A stretch of 64,000 nt of DNA from Sepioteuthis lessoniana (lineage: Eukaryota; Mollusca; Cephalopoda; Myopsida; Loliginidae), in contig OY757913.1 in assembly GCA_963585895.1 (NCBI GenBank), positions 106,134,618 to 106,198,617 of the forward strand. Direction: 5' to 3'. This document shows, piece by piece, positions 1 through 11,387 of the stretch. The notes beneath the pieces were generated by a model. It worked only from the letters and a program-made list of their open reading frames with translations. It made no database searches and was not told the DNA's origin. Each line of letters starts with the position of its first letter. The first letter of the stretch is position 1. The translations under genes were made by a program, and so were the position numbers.

Positions 1-260
1 GGTAGAAATCCAGGTTTATTTCATCCGAGGGTCGGGTTCTATATGATCGACAAACTGTCGAAAGCAGTCAACACCTTTCCTACACGTATGTTCACATCAC
101 TTTCAGTAGATGAGATATTGCTGACCAGGTATGTCAGCTGGTCCACTTATTTTGCAAGGCTTGCCACTTTAAGTGGCGTTGACTCCTTCTTCTTTAAAAC
201 TCATTGAACTCTGTTTTATCTGTGTTCAAATAAAAGCCAATACCTCATGCTACTTACTCC
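1..260 (-). pseudogene. LINE reverse-transcriptase C-terminal fragment (degenerate)
   Basis: Read on the minus strand, broken frames give pieces such as LNTDKTEF, ISSTESDVNIR and FDSLSIIWNP. They line up with the segment NADKTEYMC ... SSTEKDIDTRL ... INRLSIIWKS of the LINE found at 21.4-24.5 kb. The fragment is cut by the window edge and carries frameshifts and stops. It is more divergent than the other LINE copies here, so it is an older copy or a sister family. Its upstream limit near base 260 is uncertain. Confidence 0.6.
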
Positions 261-675
261 TGGTGATGTAGCATAGATTTGTTTTGCTGTTCATACCACT
301 GTGATTCAATCTACATCTTCATCAGTCTTTTCTCCTGTTTGAGGAATCCCTTTATTTTTTATATCTTCAATTCCCTTAATATTTGGTAGATGCCAAATGT
401 CATAAAGGTTTTTCAGAATTTTAACTTTGCATCTCCACAAAATCTACACCATCGATCTTTTCGCAGGCCTTGTGTAAAATAATTAGAGATTTTAAAAGAT
501 TATTTTAAGTAATTTTTTTCATTTTAGTGATAAATTGCCAGTTATCTAAAAACTTTGAGTTCGTTTTTGCAGGTTTACGATTTCTAAATGTCAGGACTTG
601 CGTAGACCTAATTTTGCCATCGCGTGTCAGCTCCTGGCAAAAGAATTGACAGTTTGTTTTAGAGTCAGCTCTAAG

Positions 676-730
<55 letters not shown>

Positions 731-1380
731 GATATACATATTGAAACATATCGGCTGATATTTAACAATGACGTGTCATAAAAACGTTTTACTAATTACG
801 TGTCATTAAAGCATTAGTTAGATGGAATAATAAGAAGAAAATATATAAGTATATTTCAAAGACGCAGGATCCGTTTGATAGTCGCAGTTGAAGTAAGAAT
901 GATCAGAAGCAGACGGAGCAGAGTGGCCCCATTGAGGTAGGGCCGGATAAATGAAGAAGAAATGGGTAAGTCAGTGGTTGTCCGTTTTGTCTACCACGGG
1001 TCTATATAATAATCCCTTGCCTATCTCTCTCGTTTTGTGGCTACAATGAAAAACAGTAGCTATAAACTTTCGTATCATGAAACAGAATGGTTTTATATTT
1101 GTATTGTGTTACAACTTTGACATGGTGCCGTAGCGTTATACTTAGCTAACACTGCTACTTCTACTTTAGGATGAGATAGATCAAAATATAGCGTAACGAT
1201 TATCGTCGTGCGAAATGGTATTGGCGACTTGAACCAACTTCAAGAATCGTTCAAGTCAAGCTTGAAAATAGTCTTCAACTTTAATCCGAGATCCAAACTT
1301 AGATTTTTATTTCATTCTATTTTCTAAGGTATCATCTGTTTCTCACTTTTAAATTTTACGATTGACGTCACTTTTAAAGC
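261..1380. other. AT-rich spacer with a (TA)n tract
   Basis: No gene is recognised here. A (TA)n microsatellite occupies about 678-727. The rest has no coding frame or repeat that I can match inside the window. Confidence 0.5.
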
Positions 1381-1415
1381 ATTCTCTTGAAAATGGATGG
1401 CTTTCTCAATCTCCT

Positions 1416-1419
<4 letters not shown>

Positions 1420-1453
<34 letters not shown>

Positions 1454-1530
1454 CACACACAGACTATCTCTCTCTCTCCCTCTCTCTCTATATATTTATA
1501 TATATGCGTGTGTGTGTGTGTGTGTGTGCA
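1420..1530. repeat. Compound (CT)n / (TA)n / (TG)n microsatellite
   Basis: Blocks of CT and TC dinucleotides are followed by a short AC block, more CT, a short TA run and (TG)n. The 83-residue frame across it is translated simple sequence and not a gene. Confidence 0.9.
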
Positions 1531-1639
1531 CTTAAAGCCTCTCTGAAAGATACCATATGTTGCGATAAGAGGAAATCCAATTTATCACAACTATCACTCT
1601 TTTTAAAAGGAAATTTCGGAAATCCAATTTTCTTTTAGA

Positions 1640-2250
1640 ATGTAGGTTAATACTATCCCCATAAGCTTGTAGATTTATAAAATTAAATATTTCTCCAATC
1701 TCGTCCTAAGAAGTTTAATGGCAAATTATGAAACCATTTTTAATTCAATGCTTTTGGTGCACTGCAGAATAGTGCAAGTGTAATAAGCACACCAGTCCAT
1801 GCTCGTGCAACATTTTTAACCAAAAAATTGCAACCTTAAAAGACGTAGAGAAAAAAATAAAGAGAAGTATGATGGTTTATATTCATAGCCAATTAAAAGT
1901 GGAGCTGTGGGAGTCAGGCAGAGATTAGGGCAAGCTGTGTTTCCGTTTTTATCTGACTCCATTCTGAGGTTATTTTATTTTACCCCACGTTGACTTGTTG
2001 ATTTAACTCCTATAACAAGAAAGGCCCAAAAAGAATTATAGGAAAGAAAACAGCAACAGATAGGAGGCGCAGATGTTTTGTTTTATTTTTCCTTTATTTC
2101 CTGGGTTCAACAACCATTCAATGGATGAGGGAATTTTCCCTGAATACAATTGAAATGGTTGAATCCCCCAGCCAATGTGTTTAAAAATACATTAATCGTT
2201 TCTTGGTATATGAGTGTCCTCATTTGGTATTTTAAAGATTTAACAATGTG
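1640..2250. other. Unassigned AT-rich spacer
   Basis: No gene, tRNA-like box pair or repeat matching other parts of the window is visible. Confidence 0.4.
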
Positions 2251-2339
2251 TTAGTCGCTTTTGGGAGTTTGTCCAAGTCCAGTGGGTTTTTTTTTATAGT
2301 TTAATAGGTCCATTTCGTAGCTTTTGTATTTTGGCATAT

Positions 2340-2493
2340 TGTTAACCGAGACGAGTGCTACTTGTGAGAGGACTAGCCAACGCGTTGTCCAAAGACGAAC
2401 GTGTGGCGTCCTACTAGTTAGCAAGGTGTTGTCACTCTGCTGGCCACTGCTCGAAAGAGAATGAGCATCGTCCTTTTTTTCGGGGGGTCCCAT
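2340..2493 (-). CDS. Possible first coding exon of a membrane transporter (hypothetical)
   Basis: On the minus strand an open frame can begin at an ATG in good context (AAAATGGG, near 2493). It encodes a charged N-terminal stretch with acidic and Ser-rich residues, then Arg/Trp-rich RLWTTRWLVLSQVALVS, which looks like a cytosolic tail leading into a first membrane helix. This basic-Trp lead-in before helix 1 resembles major-facilitator proteins of the SLC49 type, but that is pattern inference only. A GT that could act as a splice donor follows VALVS (CTCGGTTAAC). The stretch is more GC-rich and CpG-containing than its surroundings and matches none of the repeats here. A chance ORF is quite possible. 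Confidence 0.25.
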
Positions 2494-2519
2494 TTTCTTT
2501 ACGCTTGCGTCCACCCTTC

Positions 2520-3360
2520 TTCCTGTCAGAGGCCTCTGGGAGTTTCTGCATATTTTAATAATTTTCTTTTTTAAATTTATTCATTTATTTATTGATTCAT
2601 TCCCTACAGAGCTCTCGTCTATGTTAAATTCGCTTGAATAGATAAAATTAGTTCCTAATGAACTGTCATAAAATTTTGTTTTTAAATAAGCAGATAAATT
2701 TTTAGATCATTGTACTTTGTCTTGCTAAAAACAGTTTCAGTCCAGTACAACTTTTTAATACATCGGGTAATTTGAAGAATAATTAACATTTCATTCGTCG
2801 CATCTTTTTTAACCCCGATGCATTTTAGAAGTCAACGCCTGTTTGAAAGAAAATAAACGCTTCATCCCTTTGTTACTAATCTCTTGGTAAATAAATAATC
2901 CTTTTTGAACTCAACTTGTATTTAAAAAAAAAAAAAGAATAATTCACTCATTATTCATTTCTCACTTTCTAATGACATCTTTCCTGTCTGTTCTTTTTCA
3001 ATAGATCATAAGCATGAGAGACAAGGAATATTAATTCAGTTTTTAAATATTAATGATCAAGATGGCGCGTCTTAGAATTTCCTTATTTTCTGGAAGATTA
3101 TTTAATTCAAATAATCTGTAAAATATTTAACATTTTTTTACATTTTTTTTAATTCCTGGGCAGAACATTTTATTTCCTAATTTCTTATGCCTAACATAGA
3201 TTTTTAAAAAAATTATCATCAAACTTTGCTTTTGTGACCCGGATAATGGATATTTCATACTCATTTTCAGGTTGATTTATTGCTGAGTAGCTGAGATTGA
3301 ATTTTTTATGAAAAAAGCAGATATTGAAAAATTTGCGATGATAATGCTGTTTTGTCTCGA
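2520..3360. other. Unassigned AT-rich spacer
   Basis: Long A and T runs and no supported feature. Confidence 0.4.
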
Positions 3361-3369
3361 TTTGGCCAT

Positions 3370-3960
3370 CGATTTACGAAATAGCAGCTTGACTTTCCTG
3401 AGATTTATGGACAATATATTCATGGACGGAAGCCGCATTTTCCTATTCATTGACGATATTCTTGTTCTTCCGAATCTTAGGAACAACACCAGAATGATCT
3501 CAGAAAAGTTATCTCCATTCTTGAAGAAAATAAACAACAAATCTACATCGGCAAATGCCAGTCTTTTAAAAACAATATCGATTTCCTGAACTATAATATA
3601 TGTAAAAAAGGCCCAAGTCTGACAACACAGAAAGAGCAAGACATTAAAAATTTCCCGGTACCAACTCATTGCTTCGTTTCTTGGGAATGGTAAACTTTTA
3701 CAAGAAGATAATCCCACTAGCTACAGATTTATTATTACTTCAAATCGAAGCCATTAAACAAATCCAGAAGCAAAAGCATTGAAACTAAACCAAAGGCAAA
3801 CAAAGTATTTAGCACAATTAAAGACATTCTTGCCAAACTATCCGTTTTGACACACCCTTATCCAAAAACTACTTACACATGGCTCAAATATATTGTACGT
3901 GCAGCACTGAATTTTGTCATGAATTATCATCAAAACAGCATCGGAATTTACGCAAAAAAT
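3370..3960 (+). pseudogene. Ty3/gypsy-type pol fragment (RT to RNase H), frameshifted
   Basis: Three successive frames give a colinear LTR-retrotransposon polymerase. The first is FMDNIFMDG followed by the catalytic-loop motif FIDDILVL (about 3441-3470). After a frameshift comes EQHQNDLRKVISILEENK, then YIGKCQSF and NIDFLNY. After another frameshift comes FLGMVNFYKKIIPLATD (from 3678), the connection typical of gypsy elements. Around 3818-3880 DILAKLSVLTHPYPKTTYT resembles the start of gypsy RNase H. The order and spacing match the family. At least two frameshifts and several stops make it dead. No flanking LTRs were identified. Confidence 0.75.
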
Positions 3961-3964
3961 TGGG

Positions 3965-4085
3965 ACACTGGGGGTTGGGTCTGGGTCTGCTGAATACACC
4001 GACTATATTTCTTTATTAAGACTCTCCTAAAGAGTGTCCAGGATATGACACTAAACCATCTGATCGTAAGGCTCCAAGAAAGCAA
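3965..4085 (+). repeat. Hairpin-tailed repeat (HTR) head fragment
   Basis: The phrase TGAATACACCGACT, and later GGATATGACACTAAAC, match the 5' part of the HTR family described at 49959-50628. Only the head is present. Confidence 0.6.
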
Positions 4086-4905
4086 AAGCTTTGTGGAACC
4101 CGAGTACCATCGTCATCGCTTCCAGGTCCTCTCTGGAGTCTCATCAACTATGTGCAACGTTACGGGACCAAATAGAATGTACGTAATATTCCTTGATCGA
4201 CCCAGTACCATCTCATTTATGAATATGCGTTACACTTCTCAAATATAAGACTCATCCATTGCTTCTAATATGAAAAGTTTATTTCTGACCGCAATATTTC
4301 ATACAGCAATCTGCCATTCAAAATCTGAGAGAAACAGGGTAAAAGGAATTAGTTCTTATATAGAAACGCTATCAACTTCACAGGTGGTTGACGAACAAAA
4401 ACACCTGACGTCTCTTCCTTCCTCACCCTCGTCCTCTCACCCCAGACGGCTCTGAAATCAACCGACCGTCTTTGCCTCTGAACTCTGATTGCAGAAATTC
4501 TCCTAGATAACTTTGCTTTTATAATATCTTAATTAACTCATCCTCTAATAATATAAGAACACGTGTCGCTATCTTTCCATACACAATTGCTAACTCAACT
4601 CTCATTGAATTCAGAATCGGTTTATTTTAAACATCCGGCCCGACTACAACGACTTCAAAACAAATCTTCAAAATGTCGCCACGGATGATTTCCAAAACAA
4701 CCCATCAACCCGAAATCCTGCCGACACCGAGATGCATATGACCTTCGTGGCTTACAAATGATTACCTAAAATGATTAATTATCATCCTTAATTATATTAC
4801 ATAAAGTACGTTTTGTTTAGTTTGATGACGTTTGATAATGTCTCAGCACACCTGCATACGGCCCTCCTTCTCAGTATCAATTAACAGTCGTGACACCAAT
4901 TTAGC
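4086..4905. other. Unassigned spacer, possibly decayed retroelement
   Basis: The stretch lies between the gypsy fragment and a SINE and is less AT-rich than the neighbouring spacer. Short open frames (60-67 codons) are present, but I cannot match them to integrase or any other domain. Confidence 0.3.
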
Positions 4906-4917
4906 ATATACTTTCTG

Positions 4918-5194
4918 TAATGGTTATCGTCGTAGGAATTGGACACGACGATACGAGTTCAAATCCTGGACCAGACTGATTGCATTTCACATAGCACTAA
5001 TACCCTTGGGAAAGGTATGAATCCAATTATTCTCCCTCCAGCTATGGGTAAATAGTAGGACAGACTAGGTACTTCAGCCTTGGTGAGGCAACTAGTCTAG
5101 GAGAAGGAAAACTCTGAATTCAAACCTGTTAAACTCCTCTTAAAAATTGACCTTGTGTCATATCCTGCCCGAGCGGAGGGGTTGGGTAAATATG
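4918..5194 (+). mobile_element. tRNA-derived SINE type A, slightly 5'-truncated
   Basis: The head has a pol III A-box-like TAATGGTTATCGTCG and a B-box-like GAGTTCAAATCC. The conserved body includes ATTCTCCCTCCAGCTATGGG and AGGCAACTAGTCTAGGAGA. The 3' end is GACCTTGTGTCA ... GCCCGAGCGGAGGGGTTGG. A perfect 12-bp target-site duplication (ATATACTTTCTG) lies at 4906-4917 and 5195-5206. The 5' GTGGTG of longer copies is missing. It is non-coding and would depend on a LINE reverse transcriptase. Confidence 0.9.
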
Positions 5195-5214
5195 ATATAC
5201 TTTCTGCATACCCA

Positions 5215-5605
5215 ACTCTCTGGTGATATGATTCCAAACACTATCATTTTCATATCCAGCAGACGTATGATCATTCGAATTTTTTATTGACTATCACCAC
5301 ACTTCATCAGCCATATCTACTCTATGTTGACCTCAGTCCTATTTGCTGAAGGCCCTCTGCTCCTGTATTACTCTTTTAATTCCTAGTGGTTTTCTTTGAA
5401 TTTTTTATGCAACTCAAAAAACACGTGTGTGTGACATGACATTTTCTCCATATACTTCCTTAAATATATCAAATGCTTTTCCCAAAACTTCGCTCCTTGG
5501 CATTCATCGTTTTTTGCTCAGTCCACTTAACTAAACGACCTGAAAAACAGGAAAGAAAAATTAGTTGTTGCAGGAGGCCGAGATTACAGATACATACTCA
5601 CAAGA
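5215..5605. other. Unassigned spacer
   Basis: No supported feature between the two SINEs. Confidence 0.4.
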
Positions 5606-5609
5606 TATC

Positions 5610-5862
5610 CGAGGTAAAAGTAAAGTTGACGACCTTAGTCGAGAATGACCCATAGGCTCACATTTCAAATGCTACAACACCGAGGTGTAGGGGAGGGTGT
5701 TGGTCCAAGCCCTGGATTGTTAAACTTTACTCTTGATCATTTCCTTATAATGCTAAGTGTTAAGCAAAGAGGCATTAAGTACCATGTTTGAGTCTTTGGT
5801 ACGACTCGACCTGGGATTGAACCAATGTTTCCCGGATCATTGGTGAACACTCTACTCATAAT
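5610..5862 (-). mobile_element. tRNA-derived SINE type B
   Basis: On the minus strand it reads from a tRNA-like head (GAGTGTTCACCAATGATCC, then GTTCAATCCCAGGTCGAG as B box) through GTACTTAATGCC, a TATAAGG region and CACCTCGGTG, to CTCGACTAAGGTCGTCAACT. Six further copies in the window share this order. Confidence 0.8.
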
Positions 5863-5907
5863 AAATACAATCCACTATTCAACTTTCGCTAAAATTCTCT
5901 ATCTCTC

Positions 5908-5909
5908 AA

Positions 5910-5942
<33 letters not shown>

Positions 5943-6800
5943 ATCTGGATAAAAGATATACATTCAAAGGATGTATTTATTTATGTAAGAATAATATGCT
6001 AATATTTTGGGTATTGATCTTTTAAAACATTTTCAAGGTGGTGCTAGTATATGATGCTATGCCTCATCCGAAAATTTATTTTCGAAAGAAGGAAAATAGA
6101 ATAAAACCCGAGAAAATCCTTAGCGTTCTATTATCTATATGTGACGTCATTATTGCTCCATGTTTTTATTTTTCATTGGATTCTTATTTACTTACTTTTT
6201 TAAGGGTTACATGTTGACAGTGATCTTTTAAATTATAGAACCCTTTAAAAAAGCAATCGTTTTTTGTAACGTCCTTACGTGTAGTTGTGAAGTTCTTTTT
6301 AATTTAATTTTTGATTGTTTTTTTTTTCTATTTTTGTATCAAATAGAATAATGTATTTATAGTTTTTTGCATCTAAACTCTTTTTTATAATTTAGGGTTT
6401 TTGGACTATTACTTAATTGTTATATTCATAATGTTTCGGACGATATGTCTCCCTGCCTTCTTCAGGTGTTTCTTGTCGAACTAGGGGGCCTACGCAGTAC
6501 TTTGAACAACGTCCTTTATCTAATCTATGGGGATCACATGTTCTGATTCCATTAACAATAACCTGGTTCAATTGTTAAGTATTCCTGTATTATTACTCAC
6601 CTGCAGTCAGGATTGAAACTGTAACGACCACATTGTTGTCATTTAGAAGCTTAGAGAACCAACGCCTATAACCGTTAAGCCAGGTTTCCTCCTGGATCGA
6701 AATCATGAGGTTTCGTCTCAGAAATTTTGACAACAAAAATCTTGTTTAGAAAATATTTTAACTTGGATACAAATCGAAAGTATTAAAGCTAAGTATCCTT
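5908..6800. other. (CA)n(TA)n tract then AT-rich spacer
   Basis: A short microsatellite at about 5911-5943 is followed by unassigned AT-rich DNA. Confidence 0.5.
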
Positions 6801-6809
6801 TATTAAGAA

Positions 6810-7082
6810 TAAGCGAGTAAAGTTAGTGACCTTAGTCGAGGGTGACCCGAAGGCTCCCTTTTTTCACTTGCTACTTCACCGAGGTGTAGAGGAGGCGCTA
6901 CTCTTTTTCCAGGAACCCTCCACTTTACCCTTAATCCTTACTTTATAATGCTGCGTGTTAAGCAAGTTGGAGTCAAGTACCATTTTTTCAGTCTTTGGTA
7001 TGACTCGACCTGGAATCGAACCCCGGTTTTTGGTCTTTTGGTCCATTGGCGAACACTCTAATCATTAGGCCAATAGCTCATT
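6810..7082 (-). mobile_element. tRNA-derived SINE type B
   Basis: This is one of the fullest type B copies. On the minus strand TTGGCCTAATGATTAGAGTG serves as A box and GGTTCGATTCCAGG as B box. The body then passes AAGTGGAGGGTTCC and CACCTCGGTG to CTCGACTAAGGTCACTAACT. Confidence 0.85.
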
Positions 7083-7186
7083 TAAATCGGAGATGTTGCA
7101 ACTATTTATCACTTATGTGTCTAAATAAGTTGAAAAAAAAGAGGCCTTTGATAGTATTATAAAAGTGAAAAGACTAAATTCAACAG

Positions 7187-7187
<1 letters not shown>

Positions 7188-7267
<80 letters not shown>
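7188..7267. repeat. (TA)n microsatellite, about 39 units
   Basis: Uninterrupted TA dinucleotides. Confidence 0.95.
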
Positions 7268-7268
<1 letters not shown>

Positions 7269-7689
7269 TACAAATTGAAACTGTATTAACCTTTAGTGTG
7301 TAATTCCATCTGCTTGTTCAGTGATAAGATTTTGATTTAATAGGTTATTATATGTAGCTTTTTCTAAAGACATGAATCAAATTTAGATTCGGAATAAGTA
7401 ATAGAATGCTGGGCAATAGCCTATTTTTTCACAGAGATCTACCTCTTCGTGTGTCGTCATAATAATCTAAGCATACCGACAGCATGAATCCTCTCAAATC
7501 TCTCTCACTCTCCGTCTCTGTCGGCCATCACTCTTGAAAATTTAACACTACAAAAATAAAACAAAGCATAGTGGATGTGAATCAAGGCGAAAGAATCTAA
7601 AAGCACGCTGAGGCTGGGCAGAGGAAACTCATAGGTCAACGGCCTGGAATAATCAGTTCAGTCAGAAAATTTATGTTGCTCATCTATAA

Positions 7690-7745
7690 GGGTGGCGTCT
7701 ATTGAAGAGAAAAAATAGCCATTGAAAGATTATGATGACTTCTTG
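7690..7745 (+). repeat. LINE 5'-end-like fragment
   Basis: GGCGTCTATTGAAGAGAA and GCCATTGAAAGATTATGATG match the bases just before and over the first ATG of the LINE at 21465. A third match lies at 26605-26660. Nothing of the LINE follows it. Confidence 0.5.
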
Positions 7746-7844
7746 TCATAAGAAAATATAGCAAACTATAAATGTAGACTCATCTTTAATATATTCATAT
7801 GATCGAAAGAAAAGCTTCATGATCTTTGGTAAATAAATTTTATA

Positions 7845-8385
7845 AATTTGTTTGTTTGTTTGGTTGGGTTTTATGGAATATCAACCTTTGTAGGTTATTT
7901 GATGCCAAATCCATTTTTATATAAATAAACAGTTTTATTTAAAAGAATTCAGTTTAGTACAAGTACGCCTTTTTTATTTTTAGCTATTCTGTTCAGTCAA
8001 ACAGTTCTATTTCAAATAATTCAATTTAGCACAAGTAGTGCTTTTGCTTACACATAGTAAAATATCAAAACACTTCTATTTCAAACAATTCAGTTTAGCA
8101 TAAGTACGGAGCTGAAATGGCAAAAAAGTCCAATTTTAAGCAATTCAGTCCGGCAAAATTTCCCTGTTTAGTTCTATTTGACCCATAGACAGTACCTTAT
8201 CAGGTGCTACCGCTCTGGGCCAGAGTAGACCTGGGAGCGATGGCAATCAATGAGTGCTCCGTTTTATCCGAAGCTCCAATATTACTGGAATCTCACCATT
8301 AAATTGTTTAGTGTCATGTCCAGTGCTCTCGTTGGTGAAGGTCTTACCCCTCGGTGGATTCTACAGTTGACAGGGCAATTGTAAT
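7845..8385 (-). mobile_element. Hairpin-tailed repeat (HTR)
   Basis: On the plus strand it begins with the (GGTTT)-like tail and the imperfect hairpin (ATCAACCTTTGTAGGTT flanked by GGAAT and ATGCC). Three to four degenerate units of about 55 bp follow (ACAGTTCTATTTCAAA / TTCAATTTAGCACAAGTA). The head then runs in reverse (GACCCATAGACAGTACC ... ATTCTACAGTTGACAGGGC). It has no coding frame. Confidence 0.8.
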
Positions 8386-8399
8386 TTTGTTAATCATTT

Positions 8400-8825
8400 G
8401 TTTCGCCATTGAGACATCATTAGAGGTTTTTTTTTTATTTCACGACTTACTTGCATTGAGATCACATCTTTACAACTTAATCGATTGGTTGTTTTTTTTT
8501 TTTTAAATATATATCTTCAAATGTGTAAATATTTTTCTCGTTAAGTCAATTAAATAGTTTATTAGCATAAATGCATTTTAAATACTTTTAACATTTGAAT
8601 AGTTTTGATATTCAGATTAATGAACAACGAGCGTGCTTAAGAGTTAAAATATATTGTTTTGAGATATCTAACGTGTTAGTTTAATTAGGGTTAGAATTTA
8701 TTGATGTAATATCAGTCTGTCTTTATGGGTTTTTACAAATGATATACCATTTGATATGTTTTAAATCTTATCTATTATAGTAAATCTAACGTCTCCGTTG
8801 AAGTTATCGTCTGTTCGGCTACCAT
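8400..8825. other. Unassigned AT-rich spacer
   Basis: Long T runs and no supported feature. Confidence 0.4.
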
Positions 8826-9381
8826 TGTAACATACCCATGATACGGATATGTGGGAAATGTACATAACTCACATACATATAACATAGGAATCCCGAAATA
8901 CGAAAAACTTTACGACTTCTTTGTTCGGGTACGAAACTCTTTATTCACTTTTTTGAGTTCAAAGGTTTTTCGACATGAGGAAGAGAGAGGCACAATCTTT
9001 CTATGCTGACTTTTCCATCTGCCCTCTCAACATTTTGATACATAGCAATACTTAAAACCATTTAACTTTTGCACCCGCCGTAAGGCCTCGGCGAGCTCCG
9101 AAAGTCAACCGTCTTCTTCGGAGGCAGGAACTCAACTCACTGATGTTTCTCCAATCTCAGCCCACGCTTCCGGTGAGAGACATCATTCACACCTGCTAGT
9201 CTCATTTCCTACCTGGGGTTTTATTTTGACATCTGTGAATGACGAAGTCCTCTCCGCGCGCGCGTGAACACCTGCGTGCATGTTGCACCAAACTAACCCA
9301 TGCGCTAAGTGAAAGGTTCTCAGCCTAACTAAACCGAAAGGCAAGATATATGAAACGAAATCCCTCGGCCATTATATTACA
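8826..9381 (-). mobile_element. Solo LTR, family 1
   Basis: The ends are TGTAACATA and ATATTACA, the reverse complement of the family-1 LTR at 58636-59153. Shared landmarks are GGTACGAAACTCTTTATT, a dual AGAGAG/GACATGAGG block, TCCGAAAGTCAACCGTC and CTAAACCGAAAGGCAAGAT. No internal retroelement genes adjoin it, so it is read as a solo LTR. Flanking 4-mers (CCAT and CTTA) do not match, so the TSD is lost or one end is altered. Confidence 0.75.
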
Positions 9382-9469
9382 CTTAACGTTTTACTGGAAG
9401 AAGTTTATTACGATTCCAAGATTCAGTCGTGTCGCTATATCTTTAGTAAAATTGAAGGATCATTATATA

Positions 9470-10045
9470 GGGCTTGTTTTTTTATGGTATATCAACTATT
9501 GTAGGTTATTTTATGTTAAAATCAGTTGATTCATATATATTAGATTTCTATAATTTGTAAGCATAAGACAGCAAAGTTAAATGGTTTTAAGTATTGCTAT
9601 GTATCAGAATTTAATTAAAGATTAATCATTTGTTAACAAACAGTTAATGATAAACAGTTCTATTTCTTACAATTCAATCTAGTATAAGGCAAAATTAAAT
9701 AGTTCCAAGTTTTCTATGTATCAATAACATCCGTCATTTGTTTACACACAGTTAAATGATCAAACTCTTCTATTTCTAACAATTTAATTTAGCATAAATC
9801 ATTTGTTTATAATAGGCTTCGATGTCAAACAGTTCTATCCGACCCATAGATAGGACCCTATCAGGTGTTACTACTCCGAGCCCGAGTTGACCTTGGAGCG
9901 ATGGTAATGAAGGGATACTTCGCATTTTTCAAAGCTCTATCATTACTGTACCTCACAATTAGATTGTTTAATATCATATATCCAGGACAATCGTTGGTGG
10001 GTGGGGGCTTACGACTCAGCAGAGATACTGTCGATGTATTCTATT
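9470..10045 (-). mobile_element. Hairpin-tailed repeat (HTR)
   Basis: Plus-strand order is diverged hairpin (ATCAACTATTGTAGGTT), AT-rich minisatellite units, then reversed head (GACCCATAGATAGGACCC ... GATACTGTCGATGTATTC). It sits 90 bp from a solo LTR. Confidence 0.75.
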
Positions 10046-10349
10046 GCTAAAGCTTACGACCATTAAGAGTTCCCTTTATATAAACTGGACCACTACATAC
10101 ATAATATACTAACCTGGAGTTTGTACTAAACATAGAAGTTTTATTATCATCTTATTTCCAGATTAACTTTCCCCCAGGTAGCTACGGGTTTATTGCTCGA
10201 CGCTGTAGGCACACCTAAAAGAGAACTCCAACGAAACTAAGCAACGTTTGCCCCCTCTTCACAAAAGTCTTATTTGGTGTATCCCATCAACTAAAAAAAG
10301 TACTTGTCACAAATTTTTCAAGTTGGAAGCCAAATTAATAATTAAAGGG
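10046..10349. other. Unassigned spacer
   Basis: No supported feature. Confidence 0.35.
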
Positions 10350-10420
10350 CAGTTGGTTGTTAGTTGGTATATGTTGTATTGCATATCAACCCTTGTATGT
10401 GATTTAAAGCCAAATCCTGT
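10350..10420 (-). repeat. 3' hairpin module only
   Basis: GCATATCAACCCTTGTATG and GATTTAAAGCCAAATCC match the hairpin shared by HTR and SINE C, without either body. A LINE 3' end abuts it directly. Confidence 0.6.
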
Positions 10421-10421
10421 T

Positions 10422-11387
10422 TATCATCATCATCATGTCGTGCTGGTAGCACGGATATCCCTGACCCTCTCTCGCCACCTTTCCCTATCGTTCATCGCCT
10501 CATGTAGGTCTTCTGGACAACATCCTGTATCCTCACATAGTTGCTGAATGTATGTTCGTGTTGGTCGTCCTGATTTTGCACGGCCATGTGTGGGGGTCCA
10601 TAAGAGTACATCACTTATGAGTTCGTCCCTACTTCTCCAGCAGTGTCCTGCATGTCTGGTTCGTCTAACTTGTATAGTTTTCGTGATAGGAGGCAGGTGG
10701 CCGTACAGTTGGTGTCTTGTGGGGTGTTGCCGCCAGAACTTGTTCAATATTGCTCACAGCATTCTTGTGTAATTGCCGTCTAGCTTCTTCTCCAGCCGTT
10801 TTGTAAGAGTCCATGTAGTGCAGCCATATAGCAATATCGATGCGACCGCTGCCTGGAAGAAACTGCGTTTCATTTTATCGGTTAGGTCTGATTTCCATAT
10901 AATCGATAGCCTATTGATAGCTGTCCATGCTTTCGTTAACCTCGTGTCGATGTCCTTTTCGGTTGATTCGACGCTGCTTCCTAGGTAAGTGAATTTGTCT
11001 ACTAGTTTAAGAGGGGTTCCGTCTAGAGTGGAGATGTCTCCCGTTTGATTATAGCACATATATTCCGTTTTGTGTGCATTGACATAGAGGCCTATGCCTG
11101 CAGTTGCTCGTTCCAAACTATGCAGTAGTGTTTCGGCTTGGTTGGGTGTATTTGCCAGTATCGCTATGTCATCGGCGTAGTCGGCGTAGTCGGCGTCGGT
11201 AACTGTTGTTGCGGGGTAACCTTCTGCTTCTTTTCTTTGTTAGCTCGAAGCCGTTCTCGCTGATTTTGTCAATCAATGTTCTAAGTACGTAGTCTAGACA
11301 AATGATAAAGAGGTATGGAGCTGGTGTGTCCCCATGTAGTACTCATGCTACAATGTCGAAGTATTCTGTGTCTCCATCAGATGATAA
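10422..11387 (-). pseudogene. RTE-like LINE, 5'-truncated RT C-terminal half
   Basis: The minus strand encodes the C-terminal part of the LINE polyprotein, from DGDTEYFDIVA to WRERVRDIRA, ending at a (CATCAT)n tail on the plus strand. Frame breaks include an in-frame TGA soon after the start, where other copies encode Gly before VLQG, and an extra T near the RRYPA segment. The catalytic YADD region is expanded by a 9-bp duplication (DYADYADD, about 11170-11200). The distal block with YGCTTWTLTKRLEKKLDG is intact. The element inserted beside a hairpin module. Confidence 0.9.

Noticed and set aside
4270-4455. Gypsy integrase continuation after the pol fragment
   Set aside because: No zinc-finger or DDE residues can be recognised in any frame.
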